Source: an uncultured Winogradskyella sp.
Lineage (GTDB): Bacteria; Bacteroidota; Bacteroidia; Flavobacteriales; Flavobacteriaceae
DNA length: 64,000 nt
Assembly: GCF_947496485.1 (NCBI RefSeq)
Contig: NZ_CANMCZ010000006.1
Location: 62,001-126,000 of the forward strand
Direction: 5' to 3'
A model generated the notes under the pieces. It was not told where the DNA came from. It worked only from the letters and a program-made list of their open reading frames with translations, and ran no database searches. Numbering within the stretch: position 1 is the stretch's first letter; each line of letters starts with the position of its first letter. Positions 29,426-38,294 of the stretch are shown in pieces. The position numbers and the translations under genes are program-made.

Positions 29426-30160
29426 ATGAAAAATGAAACTACAATTTTTGGAATAAGAGCTATTATAGAGGCTATTAAATCTGGAGAAACCATAGACAAA
29501 GTTTTTGTTCAAAAAGGGCTGCGAGGTGAATTATTTCAAGAACTTGAGCAATTGTTGCGTACTGAAGGCATAAACTTTTCTTATGTGCCAATTGAAAAGC
29601 TAAACCGATTAACTAGAGGTAACCACCAAGGTGCAGTAGCACAGATTTCACCTATTGAATTTCATAATATAGATGATTTAGTATTGCAAGTCATTGAGTC
29701 TGGCAAAACACCTTTATTTTTACTTCTTGATCAACTAAGCGATGTTAGAAATTTTGGAGCCATTGTCCGTACCGCAGAATGCACTGGAGTAAATGGAATC
29801 ATCATTCAGAAAAAAGGTGGAGCTCCAATAAATGGTGACACAATAAAAACAAGTGCTGGAGCCATTTTTAAAATACCAATTTGCAAAGTAGATCATATAA
29901 AAGATGCAGTTTTTCACATGCAGTCCTCAGGAATAAAGGTAATAGCAGCTACAGAAAAAGCTGATGACTTTTTATATAATGTATCTTTTAAAGAACCATG
30001 CGCTATAATTATGGGCTCAGAGGGCAGAGGTATTAATCCTTCGGTTTTAAAAGTGGTGGACGACCAAGCTAAGCTTCCTATTTTAGGTGAAATAGAATCT
30101 TTAAATGTTTCCGTGGCTTGTGGTGCTTTTTTGTATGAAGTTGTTAGACAACGTAGTTAG
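29426..30160 (+). CDS. rlmB: 23S rRNA (guanosine-2'-O-)-methyltransferase RlmB family
   Basis: This SPOUT-class enzyme is of the TrmH/RlmB type, which 2'-O-methylates 23S rRNA (G2251 in E. coli). The N-terminal substrate-binding domain (TTIFGIRAIIEAIKSGETID, NHQGAVAQISP) is followed by the three SpoU motifs: DQLSDVRNFGAIVRTAE, IIMGSEGRGINPSVL and LNVSVACGAFLYEV. With the start at 29426 the protein has 244 residues, close to E. coli RlmB. The ATG at 29402 is in frame but lies in the preceding hairpin, so it was not used. It ends with a four-base convergent overlap with the rhomboid gene. Confidence 0.9.
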   Translation: MKNETTIFGIRAIIEAIKSGETIDKVFVQKGLRGELFQELEQLLRTEGINFSYVPIEKLNRLTRGNHQGAVAQISPIEFHNIDDLVLQVIESGKTPLFLLLDQLSDVRNFGAIVRTAECTGVNGIIIQKKGGAPINGDTIKTSAGAIFKIPICKVDHIKDAVFHMQSSGIKVIAATEKADDFLYNVSFKEPCAIIMGSEGRGINPSVLKVVDDQAKLPILGEIESLNVSVACGAFLYEVVRQRS

Positions 30161-30909
30161 TCTTCTCTTTCCCTAAAAATATATTTAATTTTTGTGGTAT
30201 TTTTTAATTCAGATTCTAGTTCAATTTCAACATCCACTTCTGGTTCTGGTTCAAACTCAATAAAGTTTCCATTTTCATCAAAATGGCGCATAAATAGATC
30301 ATCCTCTTCATCGTAATCTGATTGTTCCCATTTATAGCGTTCTGGTTTGGCCACCTGTTTTCTAAATATTAAAGCAAAGACAAGTCCTGTAATCAACCCA
30401 CTTAAATGTCCTTCCCAAGACATGCCTGCTTTTATAGGAAACACATACCAAATCATACTTCCGTATAAGAATATTACAATTAAAGATAAGGCAATTAGCC
30501 TATAATGTTTTGCAAAAATACCTTTAAAAAAAACAAAGCTTACCAGCACATATATCAATCCACTTGCACCAATATGATTACCATTACTAGCAATTAACCA
30601 AGTCAAAAATCCTGATATAAGAATACCATACAAAATAACTTTCCAAGCGATTTTTTTATAGAAATAAAACAGCGCTAAAGACAAGACAAAAAGAGGTATT
30701 GAATTATTGTAAATATGACCTATATCTCCATGCAAAAATGGACTTGTAAAAATTCCCAGTAAACCTTCAAGCTTTTGTGGTCTTATTCCAAACGCCTTAA
30801 TACTATAATCTATACGCACTTGATACCAAAATACCAACCAAATTGAGAATAGAATCATCAAAGGATATAAGATGACGTTATTGGAATATTTGAATTGCTC
30901 TGATGACAT
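30157..30909 (-). CDS. Rhomboid-family intramembrane serine protease
   Basis: Rhomboids cut substrate proteins within the membrane. The 250-residue protein has about six membrane spans. The family motifs are GDIGHIYNNSIPLFVLSL (with the conserved His and Asn), the active-site Ser in GNHIGASGLIYVL and the catalytic His in WEGHLSGLITGL. The C-terminus (about residues 190-250) is a charged, Glu-rich cytoplasmic tail that is not part of the fold. It is monocistronic and convergent with rlmB. The substrate cannot be predicted. Confidence 0.92.
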   Translation of the reverse strand: MSSEQFKYSNNVILYPLMILFSIWLVFWYQVRIDYSIKAFGIRPQKLEGLLGIFTSPFLHGDIGHIYNNSIPLFVLSLALFYFYKKIAWKVILYGILISGFLTWLIASNGNHIGASGLIYVLVSFVFFKGIFAKHYRLIALSLIVIFLYGSMIWYVFPIKAGMSWEGHLSGLITGLVFALIFRKQVAKPERYKWEQSDYDEEDDLFMRHFDENGNFIEFEPEPEVDVEIELESELKNTTKIKYIFRERED

Positions 30910-30933
30910 ATTGTAAATTTAATAAGCTTTCTT

Positions 30934-30941
30934 CAAATTTA
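30934..30941 (-). promoter_or_regulatory. Candidate -7 element for the rhomboid gene
   Basis: The minus strand reads TAAATTTG, an exact TAnnTTTG match, 24 nt before the start codon. A -33 TTTG at the right distance is not seen. Confidence 0.4.
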
Positions 30942-31014
30942 CAGCCAAAAGTTAATTGTATGAAATATTGTCAGAAGTGTTTCTTTTATCCTCTAAATTA
31001 TCAACCACATTTTG

Positions 31015-31022
31015 TAATTTTG
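31015..31022 (+). promoter_or_regulatory. Candidate -7 element for rarA
   Basis: TAATTTTG matches TAnnTTTG and ends only four bases before the rarA ATG. If used, transcription would begin at or next to the start codon, giving a leaderless mRNA. Confidence 0.4.
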
Positions 31023-31026
31023 AAAT

Positions 31027-32304
31027 ATGAATACTCCGTTAGCTGAAAGACTTCGTCCAAAAACATTAAATGACTACTTAAGTCAACAACATTTGGTGGG
31101 AAAAGATGGTATGCTCTACCAGCAAATTAAAAGTGGAGTTATTCCTTCTCTTATACTTTGGGGACCACCAGGCATTGGTAAAACAACGTTAGCCAATGTA
31201 ATTGCCAATGAATCTGAGCGCCCATTTTTTAAACTCAGTGCTATTAACTCTGGTGTAAAAGATATTAGAGAAGTAATTGATAAAGCTAAGAAAAGTGGTG
31301 GATTATTTACGGCAAAAAACCCCATTTTGTTTATTGATGAAATTCATCGTTTTAGCAAATCACAGCAAGATTCACTTTTAGAAGCTGTGGAGAAAGGTTG
31401 GGTAACTTTGATTGGTGCAACTACTGAAAATCCCAGTTTCGAAGTTATTTCCGCATTATTATCTAGATGCCAAGTTTACACCTTAAATGCTTTCAGCAAA
31501 GCTGATTTAGAAGCACTATTACAACGTGCTTTGAAGGAAGATGAAAAGATTTCAAAATTAAATATTGAATTAAAAGAAACTGAGGCCTTATTGAGATTAT
31601 CTGGTGGAGATGCAAGAAAATTGCTTAATATTTTTGAATTACTTGTTACGGCTTTCGAAGAAGAGCCTATCATTATTACTAACGATTTAGTAATGAAACA
31701 GGTACAAAATAAAGCGGCACGATACGATAAAACTGGCGAGCAACACTACGATATTATTTCGGCTTTTATAAAATCGATTCGTGGAAGTGATCCAAATGCT
31801 GCTGTTTACTATTTAGCTCGTATGATTGAAGGTGGAGAAGATGTAAAATTTATTGCCAGGCGTCTTTTAATTTTAGCTAGTGAAGATGTTGGTAATGCTA
31901 ACCCAACAGCTTTGGTGATTGCAAATAATACATTTCAGGCGGTTTCTGTAATTGGTAATCCTGAATCTAGGATTATTCTAAGCCAATGTGCCACCTATTT
32001 AGCGAGTTCTCCTAAAAGCAATGCAGCTTACGAAGCCATAAACAAGGCTCAACAATTAGTAAAAGAAACAGGTGATTTGTCTGTTCCGCTTTCCATTAGA
32101 AATGCCCCAACCAAACTGATGAAAGAATTAGGATATGGTGACCAATATAAATACGCTCATAGCTATAAAAATAACTTTGCCGAACAAGAGTTCCTTCCTG
32201 AGGATATAAAGAATATCAAACTTTATGAACCTGGAAGTAACGCTAGAGAACAAGCACAGCGTAATTATTTAAAATCACTTTGGAAAGAAAAATATGGATA
32301 TTAA
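31027..32304 (+). CDS. rarA: Replication-associated recombination AAA ATPase RarA (MgsA)
   Basis: RarA is a clamp-loader-related AAA+ ATPase acting at stalled replication forks. The 425-residue protein has the N-terminal PLAERLRPKTLNDYLSQQHL, Walker A WGPPGIGKTTLAN, Walker B LFIDEIHRFSKSQQDSLLEA, sensor 1 IGATTENPSFEV and the C-terminal tetramerisation region (GSDPNAAVYYLARMIEGGED, ASEDVGNANPTALV). All key residues are present and the length is normal. It overlaps the convergent downstream gene by four bases. Confidence 0.96.
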   Translation: MNTPLAERLRPKTLNDYLSQQHLVGKDGMLYQQIKSGVIPSLILWGPPGIGKTTLANVIANESERPFFKLSAINSGVKDIREVIDKAKKSGGLFTAKNPILFIDEIHRFSKSQQDSLLEAVEKGWVTLIGATTENPSFEVISALLSRCQVYTLNAFSKADLEALLQRALKEDEKISKLNIELKETEALLRLSGGDARKLLNIFELLVTAFEEEPIIITNDLVMKQVQNKAARYDKTGEQHYDIISAFIKSIRGSDPNAAVYYLARMIEGGEDVKFIARRLLILASEDVGNANPTALVIANNTFQAVSVIGNPESRIILSQCATYLASSPKSNAAYEAINKAQQLVKETGDLSVPLSIRNAPTKLMKELGYGDQYKYAHSYKNNFAEQEFLPEDIKNIKLYEPGSNAREQAQRNYLKSLWKEKYGY

Positions 32305-33107
32305 AATATAATACTTAAAAATTTTCTTGACATAACATCACCATCATTTTCTGAATACACCCATTTACCATTTTCCTTGAATACTATAGCGTCTTTTCCT
32401 TTGACAATAAAGACATTTTCTGCTGCTGTACTCAGCAATATCATAACATCTTTATTACTCTGATCTACTATTTGATAACCATTATCAATTGTTGTAGCCA
32501 ATAAAAGGTTCTCTTTTTCCTTAATTACTGGTTGTTTTTCTGATTTAGTACTAGGAGTTTCAATTTTGTTCTCGGACTCAATAATCTCTTCTGGTTTTGA
32601 CTCAACAATTTCTTCTACTTTCTTCAACTCCTTAGCTTTCTCTGTCGTTTTAGATTCATCTTTTAAAATCGGATGGTACTTATAATTTAGTGTTTCGATA
32701 GATTTAAAAGCACTCCTTAAGGCAATCTGATGTCTTTTTTCATGATTATTCTCGCCAGATTGACCTACATCAGATTTAAAAATTAGCTCACCTTTACAAT
32801 CCCTTAGCGTGATTTCAAGTCTTGTTTTTCTAAATCCTCCGTCTACATTTTTAACATCAACATATAAAGCCATACATCTATCCTTAAATAAATCTTCTGG
32901 AAACTCTTGCTTTTCAAAATAAACATCAAATTTACTTTTCTTAAATAAAAATTTGGTCAGTGTGTTTAATCTATAAACATCTTGTCCTTTCAAAAAATCG
33001 TATTGTAAGGGCACAACTACGTATTTATAGTTATTTAAATCTGTTTGACATTCAGCTTTAAACGCGAAGCAAAACAAAATACTAAGTATTATTAAATTTC
33101 TCATCAT
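32301..33107 (-). CDS. Exported protein of unknown function, paralogue of its upstream neighbour
   Basis: I do not recognise a named family. The 268-residue protein has a signal peptide (NLIILSILFCFAFKAECQ) and then a domain (about residues 22-145) with NNYKYVVVPLQYDFLKGQDV, NTLTKFLFKKSKFDVYFE and FPEDLFKDRCMALYVDV. A Glu/Lys-rich low-complexity linker (about 150-205) follows, and a small C-terminal beta domain with GYQIVDQSNKDVMILLSTA and GKDAIVFKENGKWVY. It matches the upstream gene in all three parts, so the two arose by tandem duplication. It is the last gene of the radC unit. A periplasmic or outer-membrane-associated location is inferred from the signal peptide. Confidence 0.75.
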   Translation of the reverse strand: MMRNLIILSILFCFAFKAECQTDLNNYKYVVVPLQYDFLKGQDVYRLNTLTKFLFKKSKFDVYFEKQEFPEDLFKDRCMALYVDVKNVDGGFRKTRLEITLRDCKGELIFKSDVGQSGENNHEKRHQIALRSAFKSIETLNYKYHPILKDESKTTEKAKELKKVEEIVESKPEEIIESENKIETPSTKSEKQPVIKEKENLLLATTIDNGYQIVDQSNKDVMILLSTAAENVFIVKGKDAIVFKENGKWVYSENDGDVMSRKFLSIIF

Positions 33108-33126
33108 CTAATATTTTCCTTTTGAA

Positions 33127-33918
33127 TTAAAACTTTATATCAAGTTCTTTTCTAATTTTCTTGTTATCGTTATGCTCATAGTAAATCCACAAATCACCTT
33201 CCTTATAGACAATTGCATTCTTATCTTTAACTATAAAAACATCTTTAGCACTAGTATTAAATAAAATCATAATTACTTTAGGCTCTGAATCCACTAATTG
33301 ATAGCCATCCACTATTATCTGAGCGTAATAAAGTCCTTTACTATCTTCTTTAATATTTATTTTTTTTACTTCTTGCTTTTTGTCTTTCACTTTAGTTTCA
33401 ACTTCTGGCTCTTTTACCTCTTCAACTTTAGGTTCTTCTATTTTATCTTTTACTCCAGAGACTTCAACAGAATCTTTCATTGGTGCATATTCATAATCTA
33501 AATTCTGAAACGTCACAAAAGCATCTCTCAAAGCTTCATTATAGGCTTTGTCATATTCTTTCAATCGAGACTCACCAATTTGTGAGATCATAATTACTGA
33601 ACCAAAGCAATCTTTGAGTTTAAATTCTAACTTCGTTTTAAACATACCGCCTTTTTGTTTAAAAATTTCAGATGTCAGTGCCAAACACCTGTCTTTTTGT
33701 AAATCTTCGGGTAAATCATCATCAACAAAGTAGGCTTCAAAACCATATTTATTGAATAAAAATTTAGTCAATGAATTCAATTGATATTCATCTTCGCTAT
33801 TTGAAAAATCAAATTTCTTAGGTACAATAATATACTTGTAATTATGAATATCTTTTTGGGCAGTTGCACAAAAACTTACAATAAGGAATAAAACTGTAAA
33901 TATTATTTTTTTCAACAT
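33127..33918 (-). CDS. Exported protein of unknown function, tandem paralogue
   Basis: This 263-residue protein has the same layout as its downstream neighbour: signal peptide (KIIFTVLFLIVSFCATAQ), a conserved domain (IHNYKYIIVPKKFDFSNSED, NSLTKFLFNKYGFEAYFVDD, LPEDLQKDRCLALTSEI), a charged Val/Glu/Lys linker and a C-terminal domain (GYQLVDSEPKVIMILFNTSA, VKDKNAIVYKEGDLWIYYE). The shared DLxKDRCxAL motif holds the only strongly conserved Cys. It lies nine nt after the YjjG-like gene, so it is probably co-transcribed with it. No function can be assigned. Confidence 0.75.
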   Translation of the reverse strand: MLKKIIFTVLFLIVSFCATAQKDIHNYKYIIVPKKFDFSNSEDEYQLNSLTKFLFNKYGFEAYFVDDDLPEDLQKDRCLALTSEIFKQKGGMFKTKLEFKLKDCFGSVIMISQIGESRLKEYDKAYNEALRDAFVTFQNLDYEYAPMKDSVEVSGVKDKIEEPKVEEVKEPEVETKVKDKKQEVKKINIKEDSKGLYYAQIIVDGYQLVDSEPKVIMILFNTSAKDVFIVKDKNAIVYKEGDLWIYYEHNDNKKIRKELDIKF

Positions 33919-33927
33919 GTCTTTTAA

Positions 33928-34614
33928 TTAAAGATGGTTTACAATAGCTCTTAAATTAGTAATTCTTTTATAATTATGGTCGTTGTGGACGTCTTTATAA
34001 TCAAAATGAATGGTGTCCATACCTATCTTATGAGCTCCTTCAATATCCGCTTCTACACTATCGCCTATCATTATGCTTTCACTAGTCTTTGCATTTGCAA
34101 TATGTAGTGCATGATTAAAAATTTTTGGATTTGGCTTTTTTACTCCAACCATTTCAGAATTAGTAATAGTTTTAAAATAATTTCTAATATTTGAAGACCT
34201 CATTTTACGTTCTTGAGCTTCCTCAAATCCATTTGTAATAATATGTAAATGGTATTTATCTTTAAGATAGTCTAAAATTTCAAAAGTACCTTCAAACAAA
34301 TGATTGAAGCTAGTTAGATGTTCAATATATTCCTCAGATAAATGATTAATCATATCATCTTCAATAGCAATATTTATAGCATCAAACGCTTCTTTCAACC
34401 TCCCATATCTCAAAGCTGATTTTGTGACTTTTTCCTCTCTATACAATTTCCAATAGTTAAGATTTATAGGCTCATAAACTTCTAAGAAATCGTCAAGATT
34501 TGTATTTATATTATTGATTTTGAAAATTTTATCGAAAGTTAATCCTGAATTTTTATCAAAATCCCAAAGGGTATGATCTAAATCAAAAAACACATGTTTT
34601 ATTGTGTAACTCAT
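33928..34614 (-). CDS. HAD-superfamily phosphatase, YjjG-like
   Basis: The 228-residue protein is a HAD phosphatase of the YjjG subfamily (house-cleaning 5'-nucleotidases). Motif I is HVFFDLDHTLWDF, with both catalytic Asp; motif II Thr/Ser is in LHIITNGFEEAQERKMR; the motif III Lys is in MVGVKKPNPKIFNHAL; motif IV is IMIGDSVEADIEGAHKIGM. The family size and cap insertion fit. Its start overlaps the stop of the deacetylase-like gene by four bases (ATGA), so translation is coupled. Confidence 0.88.
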   Translation of the reverse strand: MSYTIKHVFFDLDHTLWDFDKNSGLTFDKIFKINNINTNLDDFLEVYEPINLNYWKLYREEKVTKSALRYGRLKEAFDAINIAIEDDMINHLSEEYIEHLTSFNHLFEGTFEILDYLKDKYHLHIITNGFEEAQERKMRSSNIRNYFKTITNSEMVGVKKPNPKIFNHALHIANAKTSESIMIGDSVEADIEGAHKIGMDTIHFDYKDVHNDHNYKRITNLRAIVNHL

Positions 34615-35906
34615 TCCGCTGATTCTAAAATTAAATTAAAAAGAGATCTAAAGCCCCTCCAGTTACTTAAATCACTGAAAGTATAATTGTGAAATACTGG
34701 TGTAAAAGTTCCGTTAACTGCTTTTACTTCATCAATTAGTTTTTGTAAATGTTCTGTTTTATCTAATTCTGATTGGTATTTCAAAAGTGCAAAATCCAAA
34801 CAATGATAAGGGTTAATCTGCAACGGTGTTTGCACTTCGTAATCTAGGTCATAAAACTGAAAAGGTGTACAAGTGCCTGCTCTAAAACCAAGCGTATCTA
34901 TATAACCCATTGTAAAATCTTGATTGATTTCTAATTCAACTAAATTTCTGTAAGAGGTTGGTAAATTCAACTTAGAAAACGAATGCCTAATTGCTTTTAA
35001 ATCTGTATTTATTATAGATTCCATTTTAAGCTTTTCTTTCTTCAAAATTGACACATCATCCAAAGCAAAATAGGAAGCCTTTATTCCAACATTACAATAA
35101 TCTGCAATTGATTTTATAAGTGAAACGAATTCCTTTTTATTTGTGTTTACATTTTTATCGTAAGTAGAATAATCTCCAATTAAAAATAATACTACAAACT
35201 TAAAGTTGCATTGTTTTTGCTTGGTTATAATCCACTTAAATGTATCGTAAGGATCGCGTTTAAAACCCATAAGCACTGAATAGCGCTGATAAAGTTGCTT
35301 TAATTTAAAACGCACTAAATCGTTGAGAGTACCTCCAACGGTTCTTAAGAGTCCTTTTTTTCTGAAATAGAAAGCCGTAGGCACGTCTACCACTGGTTGA
35401 ATCTGGTACTGTCGCTTTGTAAATTGAAACTTAGGAAAGCGTTCTTGTAAAACATCACGGAGTTTATAAGACCAAATGTCTATGACTGGTTGATTTAAAA
35501 ATCGATGGTTATAGGCTAAACTTTCTGTCGCCATAAACCTACCAAAACTATCATTTACATGAGGCAAATACTCTTCATAACGACTTAGTAAATAAAATGA
35601 TGACGCAAAAATATCAAAAGGTAAATGACTGCGTTCTCCGGTCGCAAAAAAACCTTTTGTATTATCCCATTGATGAACATTAATATCTAAATCTGACAAG
35701 CCTTGTTCAAACAATAACTCGTTACTTCTTACAAATAACTCATTGCTCAAAGGTTGTTTTGTATATGACATTTTAAGGCTATCGTGTGCAATAAAATCTT
35801 CTATTTTAGAAGTAAAACTAACTTCTAAACCGAGGATACGTTTGCAAATATGCTTAAACGTATAGGTTAAACGTGGTGTGATTTTATGCGTGTAAACTAG
35901 TAGCAT
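34611..35906 (-). CDS. Polysaccharide deacetylase-like protein
   Basis: The 431-residue protein resembles a Bacteroidota group annotated as polysaccharide deacetylase family with an N-terminal DUF7033-type region. Visible blocks are GFFATGERSHLPFDIFASSF, YLLSRYEEYLPH, QPVVDVPTAFYFRKKG and, further on, KASYFALDDVSILKKEKLKM, IRHSFSKLNLP, FRAGTCTPFQFYDLDYE, TPLQINPYHCLDF and PVFHNYTFSDLSNWRG. The usual metal-binding Asp-Asp pair of the NodB domain is not clear, so activity is uncertain. No signal peptide is seen. It shares one base with the radC stop (TAATG), indicating tight coupling. Confidence 0.7.
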   Translation of the reverse strand: MLLVYTHKITPRLTYTFKHICKRILGLEVSFTSKIEDFIAHDSLKMSYTKQPLSNELFVRSNELLFEQGLSDLDINVHQWDNTKGFFATGERSHLPFDIFASSFYLLSRYEEYLPHVNDSFGRFMATESLAYNHRFLNQPVIDIWSYKLRDVLQERFPKFQFTKRQYQIQPVVDVPTAFYFRKKGLLRTVGGTLNDLVRFKLKQLYQRYSVLMGFKRDPYDTFKWIITKQKQCNFKFVVLFLIGDYSTYDKNVNTNKKEFVSLIKSIADYCNVGIKASYFALDDVSILKKEKLKMESIINTDLKAIRHSFSKLNLPTSYRNLVELEINQDFTMGYIDTLGFRAGTCTPFQFYDLDYEVQTPLQINPYHCLDFALLKYQSELDKTEHLQKLIDEVKAVNGTFTPVFHNYTFSDLSNWRGFRSLFNLILESAE

Positions 35907-36604
35907 TATAATATTTCTTCGTCTGCGAAACTAAAATACGCTTTATGAGTAACAATGAGGTGGTCTAGTACTTTTATATCTAAACTTTTCGCAGCAGTTT
36001 TTAACTTTTGAGTAATGTCTTTATCCGCCTGACTTGGTTTTAACGTGCCCGAAGGGTGATTATGACACAGAATCAAAGCTGTAGCTCCAACCTCTAAAGC
36101 ATTCTTAAGTACCAAACGTACATCAACTAAAGTACCTGTAATTCCACCTTTACTCAATTGGCTTTTATGAATCACTTTATTTGAATTGTTGAGATATAGA
36201 ATCCAAAATTCTTCATGAGGTAAATCTCCTAAGATGGGTTGCATAATATCAAAAACTGAACGACTAGATGTTATTTTTTCTAATTGACGTGCATCTTCGA
36301 TTCGTCTTCTTCGCCCTAATTCTAATGCAGCAGCTATCGTAATTGCTTTGGCTTCGCCAATACCCTTAAAAGTCATTAATTGCTGAATGGACAATTTACC
36401 TAAGGCATTTAGATTGTTTTCTACACTCGCAAAAATACGTTTACACAAGGCAACCGCACTCTCTTCTCTATTACCAGATCCTATCAAAATTGCGATGAGT
36501 TCAGCATCGCTCAAAGCAGTTCTGCCTTTATCTCGCAACTTTTCTCTTGGCTGGTCGTCTTGCGACCAGTTTTTAATCGAAAATGAAGTCGGTTTTTCTG
36601 ACAT
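35906..36604 (-). CDS. radC: RadC-family JAB-domain protein
   Basis: RadC proteins have an N-terminal helix-hairpin-helix region and a C-terminal JAB/MPN metalloprotease-like domain; a DNA-repair role is doubtful. The 232-residue protein shows PREKLRDKGRTALSDAELIA, LMTFKGIGEAKAITIAAALE and the metal motif LILCHNHPSGTLKPSQAD, with the conserved His-x-His and Asp. It is the first gene of a five-gene unit on the minus strand. A TATCTTTA sequence about ten bases before the ATG resembles a -7 box with one mismatch. Confidence 0.93.
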   Translation of the reverse strand: MSEKPTSFSIKNWSQDDQPREKLRDKGRTALSDAELIAILIGSGNREESAVALCKRIFASVENNLNALGKLSIQQLMTFKGIGEAKAITIAAALELGRRRRIEDARQLEKITSSRSVFDIMQPILGDLPHEEFWILYLNNSNKVIHKSQLSKGGITGTLVDVRLVLKNALEVGATALILCHNHPSGTLKPSQADKDITQKLKTAAKSLDIKVLDHLIVTHKAYFSFADEEIL

Positions 36605-36665
36605 GCGTTAAAGATAAAAAATTGTAAATTTAAGCATCTAATAAAAGTAATTAATTTGAAGAGCT

Positions 36666-37109
36666 ATGAAATCATTTTTTGAGGATGGAGTTTATGAAGA
36701 AATTACATCTCGTGTAAGCAAACTAAATAAAGATACTTCACCTATCTGGGGCAAAATGAAAGTAGGACAAATGCTTTATCATTGCCAAATGCCACTAAAC
36801 ATTATTTTAAAAAAAGAAGATTATGGTGTAAAGCCCAACTGGCTTGTCAATTTACTTTTCAAAAAATCAATGTATAATGATAAACTATGGAGAAAAAATT
36901 TGCCAACTGCTCCAGGTTTTAAAATTACTGATGACAAAGATTTTGAAAGAGAGAAAACAAAAATCACTAATCTAATCAATGAACTTAATGCACAGCGCGC
37001 GAAGGAAGAATGGCATCCGCATCCAGCCTTTGGGGAATTGACTAAAGACCAATGGGGAAAAATGCAATACAAACATTTAGACCACCATTTGAGACAATTT
37101 GGAGTTTAA
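36666..37109 (+). CDS. DUF1569 (DinB-like) protein
   Basis: This 147-residue soluble protein fits DUF1569, related to the DinB four-helix fold of possible metal-dependent enzymes. Histidines at the expected places are MLYHCQMPLNII near residue 40 and HLDHHLRQFGV at the C-terminus; the middle has PTAPGFKITDDKDFEREK and WHPHPAFGELTKDQWG. It is a single gene, divergent from radC. The biochemical role of the family is not established. Confidence 0.82.
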   Translation: MKSFFEDGVYEEITSRVSKLNKDTSPIWGKMKVGQMLYHCQMPLNIILKKEDYGVKPNWLVNLLFKKSMYNDKLWRKNLPTAPGFKITDDKDFEREKTKITNLINELNAQRAKEEWHPHPAFGELTKDQWGKMQYKHLDHHLRQFGV

Positions 37110-37207
37110 TTTTGAAGTCATTTTAAGCACAGGTAAAAGCAAATAAAATACATACGTAATACATGAGATTCTGAAACTTTCGAAATTTCAAGACAGGATG
37201 ACAAAAT

Positions 37208-37801
37208 ATGAACTACCCACCAAAGCATCATCAAGACGATAACATCAATCATATGATTGACGTTATTAAGACTTATCCCTTGGCAACTTTAATTTCCGTA
37301 AAAGATAATGTACCATTAATTACGCATTTACCATTGATTTATGAAGACGGAAAACTAATTGGTCATATTGATATTTTTAATCCACAAGCCAAGCTTCTAA
37401 AGGACAATAATGATGTAACACTCATTTTTGCTGGACCAGAATGTTATATTTCTCCAAGTGTCTACTCAACAACTCAATTACCAACTTGGAACTATATAAA
37501 AGTGCATCTTAAAGGTAAAGTAAGAGCCATTGAAAGTAAAGAAGCTCTAAAACAATCATTAATTACTATGACTGAGTTTTTAGAAGCTCCGGATCATAAA
37601 TATATTTTAGAACCAGACAATCCTCGTTTAGACAAAAATTTAGGCTACATAGAGATGTTTGAAATTGAGATTACCAATTGGGAAGGTAAATTTAAACTCT
37701 CACAAGATAAAAAACCGAGTGATACCAAAGCCGCAAGAGAAGAATTAGTAAGAGCTAATCAAGAGAGTATTCGGTTATTTTTAGATAAGGTCTTTGAATG
37801 A
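37208..37801 (+). CDS. PaiB-like FMN-binding protein
   Basis: This 197-residue protein belongs to the FMN-binding split-barrel family named after PaiB of Bacillus, which was described as a negative regulator. It shows MNYPPKHHQDDNINHMIDVI, YPLATLISV, ITHLPLIYED, HIDIFNPQAKLL, IFAGPECYISPSVY and LPTWNYIKVHLKGKVRAIES. The conserved C-terminal lysine/arginine-rich segment is also present. No DNA-binding domain is visible, so an enzymatic or redox-binding role is as likely as regulation. Its stop overlaps the next gene's start (ATGA). Confidence 0.88.
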   Translation: MNYPPKHHQDDNINHMIDVIKTYPLATLISVKDNVPLITHLPLIYEDGKLIGHIDIFNPQAKLLKDNNDVTLIFAGPECYISPSVYSTTQLPTWNYIKVHLKGKVRAIESKEALKQSLITMTEFLEAPDHKYILEPDNPRLDKNLGYIEMFEIEITNWEGKFKLSQDKKPSDTKAAREELVRANQESIRLFLDKVFE

Positions 37802-38220
37802 AAATTATATTAATCATACATATTGTTACAACTATATTCATGACTGGTTTATGTTGGTTCGTTCAAATTGTACATTACCCGCTCTTCAGAGTCATAGAAA
37901 ATAATAAGTTTCCTACCTATGAGAAAAAAAATGCAATTACAGGTTTTATTACAGTACCTATAATGACGATTGAGCTCATAACAGGATGCATTTTATTGTA
38001 TAATTATCAAGAAAGTTTATACTTACTAAATATACTTTTATTGGTTATCATTTGGTTAAGCACGATTATTTTTCAGGTTCCAATTCATCTAAAACTTATG
38101 CATGAAGGTTCCCCAAAACTCATTAACAGAGTGATTAGAACAAACTGGATTAGAACATTGAGTTGGACAATTAGAACCCTATTTATAGCTTACTTAATGT
38201 GGAGACTCTTTCAATTTTGA
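37798..38220 (+). CDS. Small four-span membrane protein, unknown function
   Basis: This 140-residue protein has about four membrane helices: residues 3-23, 48-69, 75-96 and 118-137. The first helix and loop hold the motif WFVQIVHYPLF, which is seen in uncharacterised membrane proteins of several phyla. It overlaps the PaiB-like gene by four bases and is probably co-translated with it, which links the two genes but does not show a function. Confidence 0.7.
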   Translation: MKIILIIHIVTTIFMTGLCWFVQIVHYPLFRVIENNKFPTYEKKNAITGFITVPIMTIELITGCILLYNYQESLYLLNILLLVIIWLSTIIFQVPIHLKLMHEGSPKLINRVIRTNWIRTLSWTIRTLFIAYLMWRLFQF

Positions 38221-38294
38221 TAGATGTCTAAAAAAAGAGTATTACTGTAAAATCAAAACCAAGAAAGTATAAAACAATTTTTAAATTTAGACAC

